In this document: positions 52,177 through 61,552 of the stretch, piece after piece
Position numbering within the stretch: the stretch's first letter is position 1
Layout: each line of letters opens with the position of its first letter
Assembly (NCBI RefSeq): GCF_014197615.1
Contig: NZ_JACIFY010000016.1
Span: forward strand, 107,496-171,495
Direction: 5' to 3'
Source: Rhizobium esperanzae
Lineage (GTDB): Bacteria > Pseudomonadota > Alphaproteobacteria > Rhizobiales > Rhizobiaceae
Length of the DNA stretch: 64,000 bases
The notes under the pieces: model-generated
The model's input: the letters and a program-made list of their open reading frames with translations, nothing else
Told to the model about the DNA's origin: nothing
The model's database searches: none
Program-made: the position numbers and the translations under genes

Positions 52177-52922
52177 CGCCGCTGATTCGTCTCGATAATC
52201 TGACCGTCGCCTATCACAGGCACCCCGCCATCCATCATGTTTCCGGCGCCTTCGCCAAAGGCAGCCTGACGGCGATTGCCGGGCCGAATGGGGCGGGCAA
52301 ATCGACGCTGCTGAAAGCGATCATGGGCGAGCTTCGCCCCGCCGAAGGCAGGGTCGAGCATCGGCTGGGGCGGGCGGAATTCGGCTATCTCCCGCAGGCG
52401 GCCGAGATCGACCGGCGCTTCCCGATCTCGGTGATCGACACCGTCATGCTCGGCGCCTGGAAGAAAACCGGCGCCTTCGGCCGCATTGCGCCTGCCGAGG
52501 TGAAAAGGGCGGGGGAGGCGCTTGCCGCCGTCGGGCTCGAAGGCTTCGCGAAGCGCCATGTCGGATCGCTTTCGGCCGGCCAGTTCCAGCGTGTGCTGTT
52601 TGCCCGGCTGCTGCTGCAGGATGCCGGCATCATCCTGCTCGACGAGCCGTTTACCGCGATCGATGCCCGCACCACCAAGGATCTGCTCGATATCGTCAGC
52701 CGCTGGCATGGCGAGGGCCGCACCGTCATCGCCGTGCTGCATGATTTCGAGCTCGTCCGGGCGCATTTCCCGGACACCCTGCTGCTTGCCCGCGAGCTGG
52801 TCGGCTGGGGGCCGACCGCCGACGTCATGTCATCCGCCAATCTCATGAAGGCGCGCGCCATGGCCGAGCGCTGGGATGAGGATGCCGAGGCCTGTGGGCC
52901 TCAAGAGGTGCCGGCGGCATGA
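52173..52922 (+). CDS. Metal (zinc/manganese) ABC transporter ATP-binding protein, Znu/Azt type
   Basis: This is the ATPase of a metal importer, 249 residues. It has Walker A GPNGAGKST, the ABC signature LSAGQFQRV, Walker B GIILLDEPFTAID and the switch His in AVLHDFELV. The substrate-binding protein and permease follow, so the set is a cluster-9 metal importer. The Zur-like box upstream points to zinc. Order ATPase-permease-binding protein resembles AztABC more than the classical znuA/znuCB layout; no zur or aztD gene is beside it. Confidence 0.9.
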   Translation: MTPLIRLDNLTVAYHRHPAIHHVSGAFAKGSLTAIAGPNGAGKSTLLKAIMGELRPAEGRVEHRLGRAEFGYLPQAAEIDRRFPISVIDTVMLGAWKKTGAFGRIAPAEVKRAGEALAAVGLEGFAKRHVGSLSAGQFQRVLFARLLLQDAGIILLDEPFTAIDARTTKDLLDIVSRWHGEGRTVIAVLHDFELVRAHFPDTLLLARELVGWGPTADVMSSANLMKARAMAERWDEDAEACGPQEVPAA

Positions 52923-53791
52923 CGGCCTACGATCTCTTCCTGGCGCCCTTTGCCGATTTCGGTTTCATGCGCCGCGCCCTTGTCGCCTGCCTCTGCCTCG
53001 GGCTCGGCTCCGGTCCGATCGGCGTCTTCCTGATGCTGAGGCGCATGAGCCTGATGGGCGATGCCATGAGCCATGCGGTGCTGCCGGGAGCGGCGATCGG
53101 TTATCTCGTCGCCGGCTCGCTGTCGCTGACGGCAATGGGCCTCGGCGGCCTTGTCGCCGGCCTGTCGGTGGCGTTGTTATCGGGCGCCGTCAGCCGCATG
53201 ACCGTGCTGCAGGAGGATGCGAGTTTCGCCAGCTTCTATCTCGCATCGCTGGCGCTCGGCGTGCTGATCGTCTCGTTGCGCGGCTCGAATATCGATCTGC
53301 TGCATGTGCTCTTCGGCACCATCCTGGCGATCGATGCTTCGGCCCTTTATCTGATCGGCGCGATCACCACGCTGACGCTTGTCGTGCTTGCCGTCATCTA
53401 CCGGCCGCTGGTGGCCGAATGTTTCGATCCGGGCTTCCTGCGCGCCGTCGGCGGCCGCGGGCCGGTCTATCATGTGCTCTTCCTGCTGCTGGTGGTGCTG
53501 AACCTCGTCGCCAGCTTCCAGGCGCTCGGCACGCTGATGGCGGTCGGCCTGATGATGCTGCCGGCGGCCGTCGCCCAGCTCTGGTCGCGCAGCCTGCCCA
53601 TGATGATGGCGATTGCAGCCGCCAGCGCCGCCGCCTCCGGCTATCTCGGCCTGATCGCTTCCTACCATCTCGAACTCGCCTCCGGCCCGACGATCATCAT
53701 GACGGCGGCGGTGATTTACGCCTTTTCCATTCTTTTCGCGCCCTCCGGCCTGCTCAGGCGCTTCTTTCCCCGCCCGCATTTGAAGGGCTGA
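52919..53791 (+). CDS. Metal (zinc/manganese) ABC transporter permease, Znu/Azt type
   Basis: This is the 290-residue membrane component of the same importer, with about eight helices and the family MRRMSLMGDAMSHAVLPGAAIGY loop that contacts the ATPase. It overlaps the ATPase stop by four bases and precedes the binding-protein gene by 16 bases. Confidence 0.92.
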   Translation: MTAYDLFLAPFADFGFMRRALVACLCLGLGSGPIGVFLMLRRMSLMGDAMSHAVLPGAAIGYLVAGSLSLTAMGLGGLVAGLSVALLSGAVSRMTVLQEDASFASFYLASLALGVLIVSLRGSNIDLLHVLFGTILAIDASALYLIGAITTLTLVVLAVIYRPLVAECFDPGFLRAVGGRGPVYHVLFLLLVVLNLVASFQALGTLMAVGLMMLPAAVAQLWSRSLPMMMAIAAASAAASGYLGLIASYHLELASGPTIIMTAAVIYAFSILFAPSGLLRRFFPRPHLKG

Positions 53792-53807
53792 TCCCAAGGA
53801 GACTTCG

Positions 53808-54707
53808 ATGACCTCGCACAGACTGCTTCTCTCAGCAGCAATCCCCGCTTTGATGGCGCTGTCGGCCGTGCCCGCCTCCGCGCAAACGCTGAAGGTGGTG
53901 GCTTCCTTCACCGTGCTCGCCGATGTCGTCAAGCAGGTCGGCGGCGACCACGTCAAGGTGACGAGCCTCGTCGGGCCGAACGGCGACCCCCACGAATTCG
54001 AGCCGTCGCCGGCCGACGCCAAGAATTTGAACGCGGCTCAAGTGACCTTCGTCAGCGGCGAAGGGCTGGAAGGCTGGATGGACCGGCTGATCACCGCCTC
54101 GGGTTACAAGGGCAAGCCGGTCACCGTCTCCGAGGGCATCGATGTCAGCACCATGGAAGAGGACGGCGAAAAAATCACCGATCCGCATGTCTGGAACAGC
54201 CCGGTCAACGTCAAGATCTGGGTCGCCAATATCGAAAAGGCGCTGTCATCGGCCGATCCGGCCGACGCCGCAGCCTTCAAGGCCAATGCCGAGAAATATA
54301 CCAGGACGCTGGACGAGCTGGACGCTTACGCCCATGCGAAATTCGACGGCATTGCCGAGGATCGCCGCAAGGTGCTGACCAGCCATGATGCCTTCGGCTA
54401 TTTCGGCCGCGAATATAATGTCAGCTTCCTCGCGCCGCTTGGCCTCTCCACCGAAAGCGAGGCTTCGGCCGCCGACGTCGCCAAGCTGATCGAACAGATC
54501 AAGACCGAGCATGTGAAGGCCTATTTCTTCGAAAATTCCAACGATCCGCGCCTGGTCAAGCAGGTCGCCAAGGCAACCGGCGCGGAGCCGGGCGGCGAGC
54601 TCTATGTCGAATCGCTCTCCGACGCCAAGGGGCCGGCGCCGACCTATGAGAAGATGTTCCGCTACAATGTCGACCAGCTCGCCGCCGCCATGGCGAAATC
54701 GAGCTGA
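53808..54707 (+). CDS. Metal ABC transporter substrate-binding protein (cluster 9)
   Basis: This 299-residue periplasmic binding protein has a signal peptide (cleavage near ASAQT) and the cluster A-I ligands: GDPHEFEPSPADAK, DPHVWNSP, SHDAFGYFGREY and the final acidic residue in FFENSNDPRL. It lacks the long His-rich loop of enterobacterial ZnuA, so zinc specificity rests on the Zur-like box; manganese remains possible. It ends the operon. A ModA-like gene on the other strand starts after it. Confidence 0.92.
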   Translation: MTSHRLLLSAAIPALMALSAVPASAQTLKVVASFTVLADVVKQVGGDHVKVTSLVGPNGDPHEFEPSPADAKNLNAAQVTFVSGEGLEGWMDRLITASGYKGKPVTVSEGIDVSTMEEDGEKITDPHVWNSPVNVKIWVANIEKALSSADPADAAAFKANAEKYTRTLDELDAYAHAKFDGIAEDRRKVLTSHDAFGYFGREYNVSFLAPLGLSTESEASAADVAKLIEQIKTEHVKAYFFENSNDPRLVKQVAKATGAEPGGELYVESLSDAKGPAPTYEKMFRYNVDQLAAAMAKSS

Positions 54708-54745
54708 TAATCGAGGCCCTGGGGTCGTGCGCCGATCGTCGTCTA

Positions 54746-55450
54746 TCAGGCACGTTCTCGACGGCGCTCGACACCCTTGGCGGCCAGAATATCGTCAACG
54801 GCAGCCGAAGCCAGAAACGCCGACAACTGCCCGGCGGCACCAGCGTCCCTTGAACCGGCGCTGATGCCGATGGCGAAGTCGATATAACTCTGGAGTTCTG
54901 CCGGAAACCGGCCGGCAAGCGCGACCTCGGGTGCGGCGGCGAGGATCGAGGTGACGGGAACGACTGCCAACTCGGCTTCCCCACGGCCGACCGCCAGCGC
55001 CGTCTGCCCTCCCGCCACGGCCACGAGCTTGGGCTTCACCTCATCGGCTATGCCAAGGCGATCCAGCAAATTCGAGAAGTAGCCACCGCTGGTTCCGTCG
55101 CTGGCGTAGGCGATGGATCGGGCACTCTTCAAGACATGTTCGAAGGCTTCGACCGACCCGATATCGAGCGGCCGGCTGCCGGCCCTGGCCGCCACGCCCA
55201 TCCCTATTCGGCCAAACCAGACTTCACTCCCCGCTTCGACCTTGCCGGAGGCGGTCAGATCCCGAACCATGGGCGGATTGATGATGACGAGGTCGAAAGC
55301 GTCCCCGGCTTCGATCTGTTTCTTGACTGTCGGATTGACCTCCCACCTGGTCGCAACCGTCAATCCCGTGGCGGTTTCGAACCGGGGAATGAGAGCAAGG
55401 ACAGCGGGCCGGACCGCAATCGCGCCAAAAAGCCGGATTTCCTGTTTCAT
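54746..55450 (-). CDS. ModA-like substrate-binding protein without signal peptide
   Basis: This 234-residue protein has the type II periplasmic binding fold of molybdate-binding ModA and related proteins (GTSGGYFSNLLDRLGI, FDLVIINPPMVRDL). It has no visible signal peptide: it starts MKQEIRLFGAIAVRPAV directly with the first beta strand. Either the start is wrong or it is cytosolic, as some ModA-like proteins in rhizobia are. No ModB or ModC gene is nearby. Its ligand is not predictable. Confidence 0.82.
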   Translation of the reverse strand: MKQEIRLFGAIAVRPAVLALIPRFETATGLTVATRWEVNPTVKKQIEAGDAFDLVIINPPMVRDLTASGKVEAGSEVWFGRIGMGVAARAGSRPLDIGSVEAFEHVLKSARSIAYASDGTSGGYFSNLLDRLGIADEVKPKLVAVAGGQTALAVGRGEAELAVVPVTSILAAAPEVALAGRFPAELQSYIDFAIGISAGSRDAGAAGQLSAFLASAAVDDILAAKGVERRRERA

Positions 55451-55527
55451 GGCCCAACCTGAAGTCGGTGAAAACGATGTTCTCTACCATACGGCTCCAG
55501 TCCGCACGCCGCAATCGCCGCCCGCCC

Positions 55528-55836
55528 TCAGATATTGAGGTCGAAGACCAGGATGCCGGCAAGGCCTCCGTCCGTCGACGAGGCGATGCGTTCGCCGACG
55601 ATCACATGTTCTGGATGGATGAGATAGGCATCGCGCGCCTCGGGGCTTTCGAAGGTGACGGCAAAACCGTCGACGAATCCTGCATGCAGTCCCTCGGGGG
55701 AAACATTCGGCCCGTATTTGATATCCAATATGCCGGGGATGACCTGTTTCAGGGCGACGATCGCTTCGAACAGCGACTGCTTGTCCTCGTTCGTCATCGC
55801 GGTTTTCAGCCGCAGGAATACGCAGTGCAGGATCAT
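55528..55836 (-). CDS. Dabb (stress-responsive alpha-beta barrel) domain protein
   Basis: This 102-residue protein is a dimeric ferredoxin-like-fold Dabb domain (HCVFLRLKTAMTNEDKQSLF...DAYLIHPEHVIVGE). Members range from stress proteins to polyketide-cyclising enzymes; here the role is unknown. ATG 55836 has GGAGGACC just upstream; a much longer in-frame reading lacks likeness. It is convergent in spacing with the ModA-like gene and on the same strand. Confidence 0.85.
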   Translation of the reverse strand: MILHCVFLRLKTAMTNEDKQSLFEAIVALKQVIPGILDIKYGPNVSPEGLHAGFVDGFAVTFESPEARDAYLIHPEHVIVGERIASSTDGGLAGILVFDLNI

Positions 55837-56018
55837 TCGTGGTCCTCCCGATTTCTGTGCCGGCAGAATAACGGCGAAAGCCGGGAGGGCAACGAGATTA
55901 TTTTCACGCAAACGTTGCGGCCGCGACCCCGCCGGCCGCGACAGCGCGCAGATCACCCACAAGATCAACTGGCCGTGGCATCTAGGGCCACGAAAATCGA
56001 TCGAAATCGAAATGAAGA

Positions 56019-56444
56019 TTACATCTGATCGGTCGTGACCATCGGGCGCTTGTAGATCTTCTGGACAAGATCGCGCGACAAGGCGCGGGCCTGATCTTTC
56101 TCCGCCAGCGTCATCGGCCGGCAGGTGTTCCTCAGGTTGGAACCATCGAGCACCGTCGCAGCCCCGGAATTGGTGATGAGGAGGTGCCAACTGCAGGAGG
56201 CGACCCTGTCGATGCCGACGGCGCCATGGCAACCGGTGGAGAGGCAGAAGGCAACGGTCACCTGTGCGCCGTGATCGCCCTTATGCGCCAGATCCAGGGC
56301 TGTCTTGAAATCCTTGACCCACCGCTCGCAATGCGCCTGTTTTCCTCCCGGCTGGCAAGTCTTGGTGAGGGGCGTGATGTCGCCGGCCTGCAGCGGTGAG
56401 ACGCAAAAAACACCCAACGAGAGGGTGAGCAGAAACTTGAGCAT
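56019..56444 (-). CDS. Small secreted protein of unknown function
   Basis: This 141-residue protein has a signal peptide (MLKFLLTLSLGVFCVSPLQA) and a mature part with several cysteines (KTCQPGG, ERW, FCLSTGCHG, SCSWH, NTCRPM), which suggests disulfides in the periplasm. I do not recognise the family. ATG 56444 has AAGGAAAATCCC upstream. It is followed by the Dabb gene on the same strand and preceded by a decayed regulator gene. Confidence 0.65.
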   Translation of the reverse strand: MLKFLLTLSLGVFCVSPLQAGDITPLTKTCQPGGKQAHCERWVKDFKTALDLAHKGDHGAQVTVAFCLSTGCHGAVGIDRVASCSWHLLITNSGAATVLDGSNLRNTCRPMTLAEKDQARALSRDLVQKIYKRPMVTTDQM

Positions 56445-56534
56445 GGGATTTTCCTTGTGCAAGCAACGAGAGGCGCACATCCCAGGCCGTTGGTCAATGG
56501 TTCGTCGCAGGCGGTTGCAAATGCCCTGCATTCG

Positions 56535-56695
56535 CGTATTTCGAACCTATGCGCCTGCCGTCCAACGCCGGATAAAAGCGGATGGCAGAGGATGGGGTCA
56601 TCCGGGCGAACGTCGCCGTTCTCGACCCCACGGCGCTCGGGCCGTCGATCGCCGTCTTCGTGGAGGTGGAGGTCATCAGCGAAGCTGAGACCGCC
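56535..56695 (+). pseudogene. Remnant of an Lrp/AsnC family regulator
   Basis: The plus strand holds pieces of an Lrp-type helix-turn-helix and the start of the ligand domain: APAVQRRIK in one frame (56551-56577) and MAEDGVIRANVAVLDPTALG with AVFVEVEVIS in the next (56582 on). One extra A in the AAAA at 56574-56577 explains the shift; a further frame change seems to lie before 56551. Both ends of the gene are missing, the right end where the EAL protein gene's stop begins. It is a decayed gene. Confidence 0.65.
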
Positions 56696-56701
56696 CGCCG
56701 C

Positions 56702-59614
56702 TCACGCCCGCTTGGTCAGCGGAAAGCGCTCCCGAAGCAGCCGCAGCACCGATTCCGACGGGATCGGCGGCCCGAACAGGTAGCTCTGTCCGTAGCTGCA
56801 GCCCATCTTGGCGAGTTCGATCGCGTCCTCGTTGGACTCGATCCCCTCGGCCACCACCTTCATCTCGAGTTCGCGCGCCATCGATATCACCGATCTGAGC
56901 ACGGTCGCCTTCTTGTCGCTGCCGTCGCGCACCAGCGCCTTGTCGAGCTTGATCGTATCGAAGGGGAAGCGGGTGAGATAGGCGAGCGACGAATAGCCGG
57001 TGCCGAAATCGTCGAGCGCCAGCCCGATGCCGGCTTCCTTCAGCTTCTGCAGCACCAGCCGGGCCTGTTCCGGATTTTCCATCACCATGGATTCCGTCAG
57101 TTCGAGCTTGAGGCGCGAAGGCTGGCAATGCGTCTTGGCGAGAACCGAGCGCACATCGTCATAGAGCTCGTTGTTGAGCAGCTGCACGCTCGACAGATTG
57201 ATCGACACGAAGATCGGCAATTCGCCGGTCTGGTTCTGCCAGCTCATCAGATCGTTGGTCGCCTGCTCCAGCGCGAACATGCCGAGCGGGCCGATCAGAT
57301 CGGAGGCCTCGGCGATCGGAATGAATTCCGACGGCGGGATATTGCCGCGCTTGGGATGTTCCCAGCGCATCAGCGCCTCGAAGCCGGCGACCTCGACATC
57401 TTCCAGCCGGGCGATCGGCTGGTAGACCATCGACAATTCCTTGCGCTCGATGGCGCGGCGCAGATCCGTTTCCAGCTGCAGCCGGTCGGTGCCGAAGTCG
57501 CGGAAGGCCGGCTGGAACGGCTCGACGCGGTTGCCGCCGGCGCGTTTGGCCCTGTACATGGCAAGCTCGGCGTCGCTGAGCAGGCCGGTGGCGCTCTCCT
57601 GCCGGTCGACCCAGGAGGCCAGCCCAACCGAGGCCGTCAGGATGATCTCGCGATTGGCGAAGTTGATCGGCACCATGATCGCCTTGCTGATCGCATCGGC
57701 AAAATCGGCGACCTTGGCCGGATTGTGCTCGGAGACCAGAATGAGGCCGAACTGGTCGCCGGCAAGCCGCGCCAGCGTGTCCTGCGGCTTCAACAGCCGG
57801 CGCAGACGCCGCGTCAGCGCGATCAGGATATTGTCGCCGGCAGCGACGCCGAGCGCATCATTGACCAGCTTGTAGCGGTCGATATCGATCACCATCACGG
57901 TCGGGCGCAGCGTCTCGCCGCCCGGCGCCAGCGCCAGCACCGACTGCAGCCGGTCGAGGAAGACCTGACGGTTCGGCAGGCCGGTCAGATTGTCGTGCAG
58001 CGCATCGTGCAGCAGCCGCTCGACGGAGTTCTTCTGCTCGGTCACGTCGACGATCGTGCCGACGCAGCGGATGATCTCGCCGTTGGAGCCGAGCACCGGC
58101 CGTGCACGGATCAACAGCCAGTGGAAATGCCCGTCCTCGGCGCGGATGCGGAATTCGTGGTTCAGCCGGCCGCGGCGGTGTTCGAGCAGCACGTCGAGCG
58201 TGGCGCGGAAACGGTCGCGGTCGTCGGGGTGCAGCCGCGGCAGCCAGTTGCGCGCCGCCCCATGCATGGTGCCCGGCGAGAGGCCGAGCTTGACCGAGAC
58301 GTCGGGGATGGTGACGACGCGGTCGCGCGCCACATCCCAGTCCCACACCATATCGCCGGAGCCGGTCAGGGCCAGCGATTGCCGTTCGAGATCGGAAAAC
58401 AGTCCCTGCTGGAAGGCGCCGCCGGCAAAGGCGTGCTGCATGACGGTGAAGCCGATCAGAAGCACGATCAGCACCAGACCGCCGCCGAGCGCCGGCTGGA
58501 TGATGTCGTTGTCGAGCCGGCCGGTGACGGTCAGCCACGCCCCGAACAGCCAGACGAGGGTCAGCGCCCAGGCTGGCACCAGCAGGATGGCGCGGTCGTA
58601 GCGGTTGAAGCCGAGATAGATGATCAGCAGCAGGCCGGTCGCCGCCGTCAGCGCAAAGGACAGCCTGGCGATGCCGGCGGCAATCGACGGATCGTAGATC
58701 GCCACGCCAAAGAGCAAGGCAAGGCCGAGCACCCAGGCAAGGGTGGCGTAACCGAGATGCGCATGCCAGCGATTGAGGTTGAGATAGGTGAACAGGAAGA
58801 TGACGAAACTCGAGGCGAGCGCCACTTCGGCGCAGGCGCGCCATATTCGCTGGTCGGCCGAGGCGACGCTGATCAGCTTGCCGAGAAAACCGAAGTCGAC
58901 GCAGATATAGCCGAGCACCGCCCAGGCAAGTGCGGCCGTTGCCGGCAGCATCGAGGTGCCCTTGACGACGAAGAGGATGGTCAGGAACACCGCCAGCAGA
59001 CCGGCAATGCCGAGCACGATGCCGCGATAGAGCGTGAAGGCGTTGATCGTGTCCTTGTAGGCGTTCGGTTCCCAGAGATAGATCTGCGGCAGTTCCGGCG
59101 TCGACAGCTCGGCGACGAAGGTGATGACGGCGCCGGGGTTCAGCGTGATGCGGAAGACGTCGGCCTCGTCGCTCGGCTGCCGGTCGAGCGCAAAACCTTC
59201 GCTCGGCGTGATGGCGCTGATGCGCTGCGAGCCGAGATCCGGCCAGAACAGCTTGGAATTGACCAGACGGAAATGCGGCGCGACGATGACGCGTTCGAGC
59301 TGTTCCTCGGAAACGTTGGCAAGCGCAAACACCGCCCAGTCGCCCTGGTGGTTCTCCGAGCTTGCCCTGACCTCGATGCGGCGGCGGATGCCGTCGGCGC
59401 CGGCAGCCGTCGAAACCTGGAAAGCCTCGCCCTGGTTGACGTAGATTTCGGTCGTCGCCGTCAGGTCGAGCGCGGTATCGTCACGGGAAATCTTCACCGG
59501 TTCGGCCGCCTGGGCAGCGCCCGCCACCAAGGCGAAGGCCGCCAGCAAAAAGGCTGCGATCACCGCGATCACTCGTCCGGACGGTGATTTGGGCAGCATG
59601 CGGTCTCTGGTCAT
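56702..59614 (-). CDS. Membrane PAS-GGDEF-EAL protein with degenerate GGDEF (c-di-GMP phosphodiesterase)
   Basis: This 970-residue protein has a signal sequence, a periplasmic sensory region (about 40-190), a membrane part of about seven helices (7TMR-DISM-like), a PAS domain, then GGDEF and EAL domains. The cyclase motif reads AGDQF in place of GGDEF, so cyclase activity is unlikely. The EAL site is complete: FEALMRW, SINLS, ELTES, LDDFGTGYSS, IKLDK and AEGIES, so it should hydrolyse c-di-GMP. Its ATG overlaps the stop of the rimJ-like gene by four bases (ATGA). Confidence 0.93.
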   Translation of the reverse strand: MTRDRMLPKSPSGRVIAVIAAFLLAAFALVAGAAQAAEPVKISRDDTALDLTATTEIYVNQGEAFQVSTAAGADGIRRRIEVRASSENHQGDWAVFALANVSEEQLERVIVAPHFRLVNSKLFWPDLGSQRISAITPSEGFALDRQPSDEADVFRITLNPGAVITFVAELSTPELPQIYLWEPNAYKDTINAFTLYRGIVLGIAGLLAVFLTILFVVKGTSMLPATAALAWAVLGYICVDFGFLGKLISVASADQRIWRACAEVALASSFVIFLFTYLNLNRWHAHLGYATLAWVLGLALLFGVAIYDPSIAAGIARLSFALTAATGLLLIIYLGFNRYDRAILLVPAWALTLVWLFGAWLTVTGRLDNDIIQPALGGGLVLIVLLIGFTVMQHAFAGGAFQQGLFSDLERQSLALTGSGDMVWDWDVARDRVVTIPDVSVKLGLSPGTMHGAARNWLPRLHPDDRDRFRATLDVLLEHRRGRLNHEFRIRAEDGHFHWLLIRARPVLGSNGEIIRCVGTIVDVTEQKNSVERLLHDALHDNLTGLPNRQVFLDRLQSVLALAPGGETLRPTVMVIDIDRYKLVNDALGVAAGDNILIALTRRLRRLLKPQDTLARLAGDQFGLILVSEHNPAKVADFADAISKAIMVPINFANREIILTASVGLASWVDRQESATGLLSDAELAMYRAKRAGGNRVEPFQPAFRDFGTDRLQLETDLRRAIERKELSMVYQPIARLEDVEVAGFEALMRWEHPKRGNIPPSEFIPIAEASDLIGPLGMFALEQATNDLMSWQNQTGELPIFVSINLSSVQLLNNELYDDVRSVLAKTHCQPSRLKLELTESMVMENPEQARLVLQKLKEAGIGLALDDFGTGYSSLAYLTRFPFDTIKLDKALVRDGSDKKATVLRSVISMARELEMKVVAEGIESNEDAIELAKMGCSYGQSYLFGPPIPSESVLRLLRERFPLTKRA

Positions 59615-60225
59615 CGGCTGTCGGTTTTCCTGCCTTTATCCGTATCGGTGGCGAGACGTGAAAACATCACATGGTCATGCCACTGACCGTTGATCTTCAA
59701 ATATCCGCGCAGATAGCCTTCCTGCTGAAACCCGGCCTTCTCAAGCAGACGGATGCTGCGCGCGTTATCTGGAATACAGGCTGCTTCGATACGGTGCAAC
59801 TCAAGCCCGGTGAAGATGTAAGGAATAACCATTTGAAGAGCGGCGAACATATGCCCCTGGCCGGCATGGCGTTCGCCCATCCAGTAGCCGATCATGCAGC
59901 TTTGTGCCGCACCCCGCCTGATATAACCGATGGTGATGCCGCCGACGAGCGTCTTGTCTTCCTTGAGAAAGATGAACAGCGGGATTGCCTGGCCCGAGGC
60001 ATATTCCTGCTTGCCGCGGATGACGCGGGCGCGGTAGGCGCCCTCCGTCAGCTCGTCGCGCCGCCACGTCGGCTCCCAGGGTTCCAGGAACCGGCGGCTT
60101 TCGGCGCGCAGCCGGTGCCACTGGTTGAAATCCTGGTAGCGCGGCAGGCGCAGGAGATATCTGTCGTTTTCCAGCTCGACCGCATCCGGCTGCCGCGACA
60201 GAAACCGAAAAACGGATTTTGGCAT
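59611..60225 (-). CDS. GNAT acetyltransferase, RimJ/RimL-like
   Basis: This 204-residue protein is of the RimJ/RimL branch that acetylates N-termini of ribosomal proteins such as S5, with the GNAT blocks GYWMGERHAGQGHMFAA, ELHRIEAACIPDNARS and LLEKAGFQQEGYLRGY. The ribosomal substrate is family knowledge and not shown here. It overlaps the EAL gene by four bases and follows the M16 peptidase gene after 28 bases, so the three genes on the minus strand are probably one transcript. Confidence 0.87.
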   Translation of the reverse strand: MPKSVFRFLSRQPDAVELENDRYLLRLPRYQDFNQWHRLRAESRRFLEPWEPTWRRDELTEGAYRARVIRGKQEYASGQAIPLFIFLKEDKTLVGGITIGYIRRGAAQSCMIGYWMGERHAGQGHMFAALQMVIPYIFTGLELHRIEAACIPDNARSIRLLEKAGFQQEGYLRGYLKINGQWHDHVMFSRLATDTDKGRKTDSR

Positions 60226-60253
60226 CGATCACTCCCGGCAGACAGACGTCGGC

Positions 60254-61549
60254 TCAGCTTGCCTGCAGCGTCTTCGACGCCGGGACGGAAAGCGAGGCGG
60301 TGATGTCTTCCATCGGTGCGAGCTGTTCCAGCGGCCCGATTGCCGAAAGCGTCGGCACCGTGTCGTAGAACAGCCGGCCGGCGAGATCCGTCAGCCGCTC
60401 GATGGTGATGCCCTCAAGCCGTTCCATCATCTCCGGATTGGAGATCGGCCGGCCGTAGAGCATCATCTGTCTTGCGATCTGGCCGGCGCGCGACGCCGGG
60501 CTTTCCTGGCCCATCAGCAGCTGGGCGCGGATCTGGGCGCGGGCGCGCTCGATTTCCTTCTGGTGGATCTGATCGGCGGATTTATGCAGCTCGTCGATGA
60601 TGACGGGCACCAGTTCCGGAAGGTTTTCGCCGCCGGTCGCGGCATGAATGCCGAAGATGCCGGTGTCGGAAAAGCCCCAGTGGAAGGCATAGACGGAATA
60701 GCAGAGGCCGCGGAACTCGCGCACTTCCTGGAACAACCGCGAGGACATGCCGCCGCCGAGGATATTGGCAAGGATCTGCGAACAGTAGAAATCGCGGGCG
60801 TGGTAGGGTTTGCCCTCGAAGCCGAGCAGGATCTGCGCATCCATCAGGTCGCGCGGTTCACGCACGCTGCCGCCGATATAACGTGCCGCTTCCATGACAG
60901 GCGGAGCCGAAGGCGCAGTCGGCAGACTGGCGAAACGGTCCTCGACCATGCGGACGAATTCTTCGTGCTCGACGGCGCCGGTGGCGACCACGAACATGCG
61001 GTCGGTCGTGTAGTTGCGGCCGAGATAGGTGCGGATCTGCTGCGGCGTGAAGGAAACGACGGTTTCCGGCGTGCCGAGGATCGGCCGGCCGAGCGTCTGG
61101 TCGCGATAGGCGACCTCGGAGAAGCGGTCGAACACCACGTCGTCGGGCGTGTCGTTGGCGGCGTTGATCTCCTGCAGGATCACCTGCTTCTCACGCTCCA
61201 GCTCCTCCTCCTCGAAGGCCGATTCCGTCAGGATATCGGCAAGGATGTCGACGGCGAGCGGCACATGGTCCTTGAGGACGCGGGCGTAATAGGAGGTCGT
61301 CTCGGTCGACGTGGCGGCGTTGACTTCGCCGCCCACATCCTCGATTTCCTCGGCGATCTGGCGGGCGCTGCGGCGTCCCGTTCCCTTGAAGGCCATGTGT
61401 TCGAGCAGGTGGGCGATGCCGTGCTCGTCTTCCGTCTCGTTACGCGATCCCGATTTGATCCAGACTCCGAGCGCAACGCTTTCAAGGTGCGGCATGGTCT
61501 CTGTAACTACTGTCAGCCCGGATTTCAGCCGGGTGCACTCAACTGTCAT
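60254..61549 (-). CDS. M16 family metallopeptidase (processing-peptidase type)
   Basis: This 431-residue protein has the inverted zinc site HLLEHMAFKGT (HxxEH), with the downstream glutamate in FEEEELEREKQVILQEI, like the mitochondrial processing peptidase beta subunit. The last part lacks the site and forms the usual second half. It has no signal peptide and probably acts on peptides in the cytosol or periplasm. It lies three bases after thrC, so the two are cotranscribed; this pair is conserved in Rhizobiales. Confidence 0.92.
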   Translation of the reverse strand: MTVECTRLKSGLTVVTETMPHLESVALGVWIKSGSRNETEDEHGIAHLLEHMAFKGTGRRSARQIAEEIEDVGGEVNAATSTETTSYYARVLKDHVPLAVDILADILTESAFEEEELEREKQVILQEINAANDTPDDVVFDRFSEVAYRDQTLGRPILGTPETVVSFTPQQIRTYLGRNYTTDRMFVVATGAVEHEEFVRMVEDRFASLPTAPSAPPVMEAARYIGGSVREPRDLMDAQILLGFEGKPYHARDFYCSQILANILGGGMSSRLFQEVREFRGLCYSVYAFHWGFSDTGIFGIHAATGGENLPELVPVIIDELHKSADQIHQKEIERARAQIRAQLLMGQESPASRAGQIARQMMLYGRPISNPEMMERLEGITIERLTDLAGRLFYDTVPTLSAIGPLEQLAPMEDITASLSVPASKTLQAS

Positions 61550-61552
61550 TGG

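Noticed and set aside
56582..59587. A 1001-codon open frame antisense to the EAL protein
   Set aside because: Only its first 35 codons match a family (Lrp remnant); the rest is the mirror of the EAL gene.
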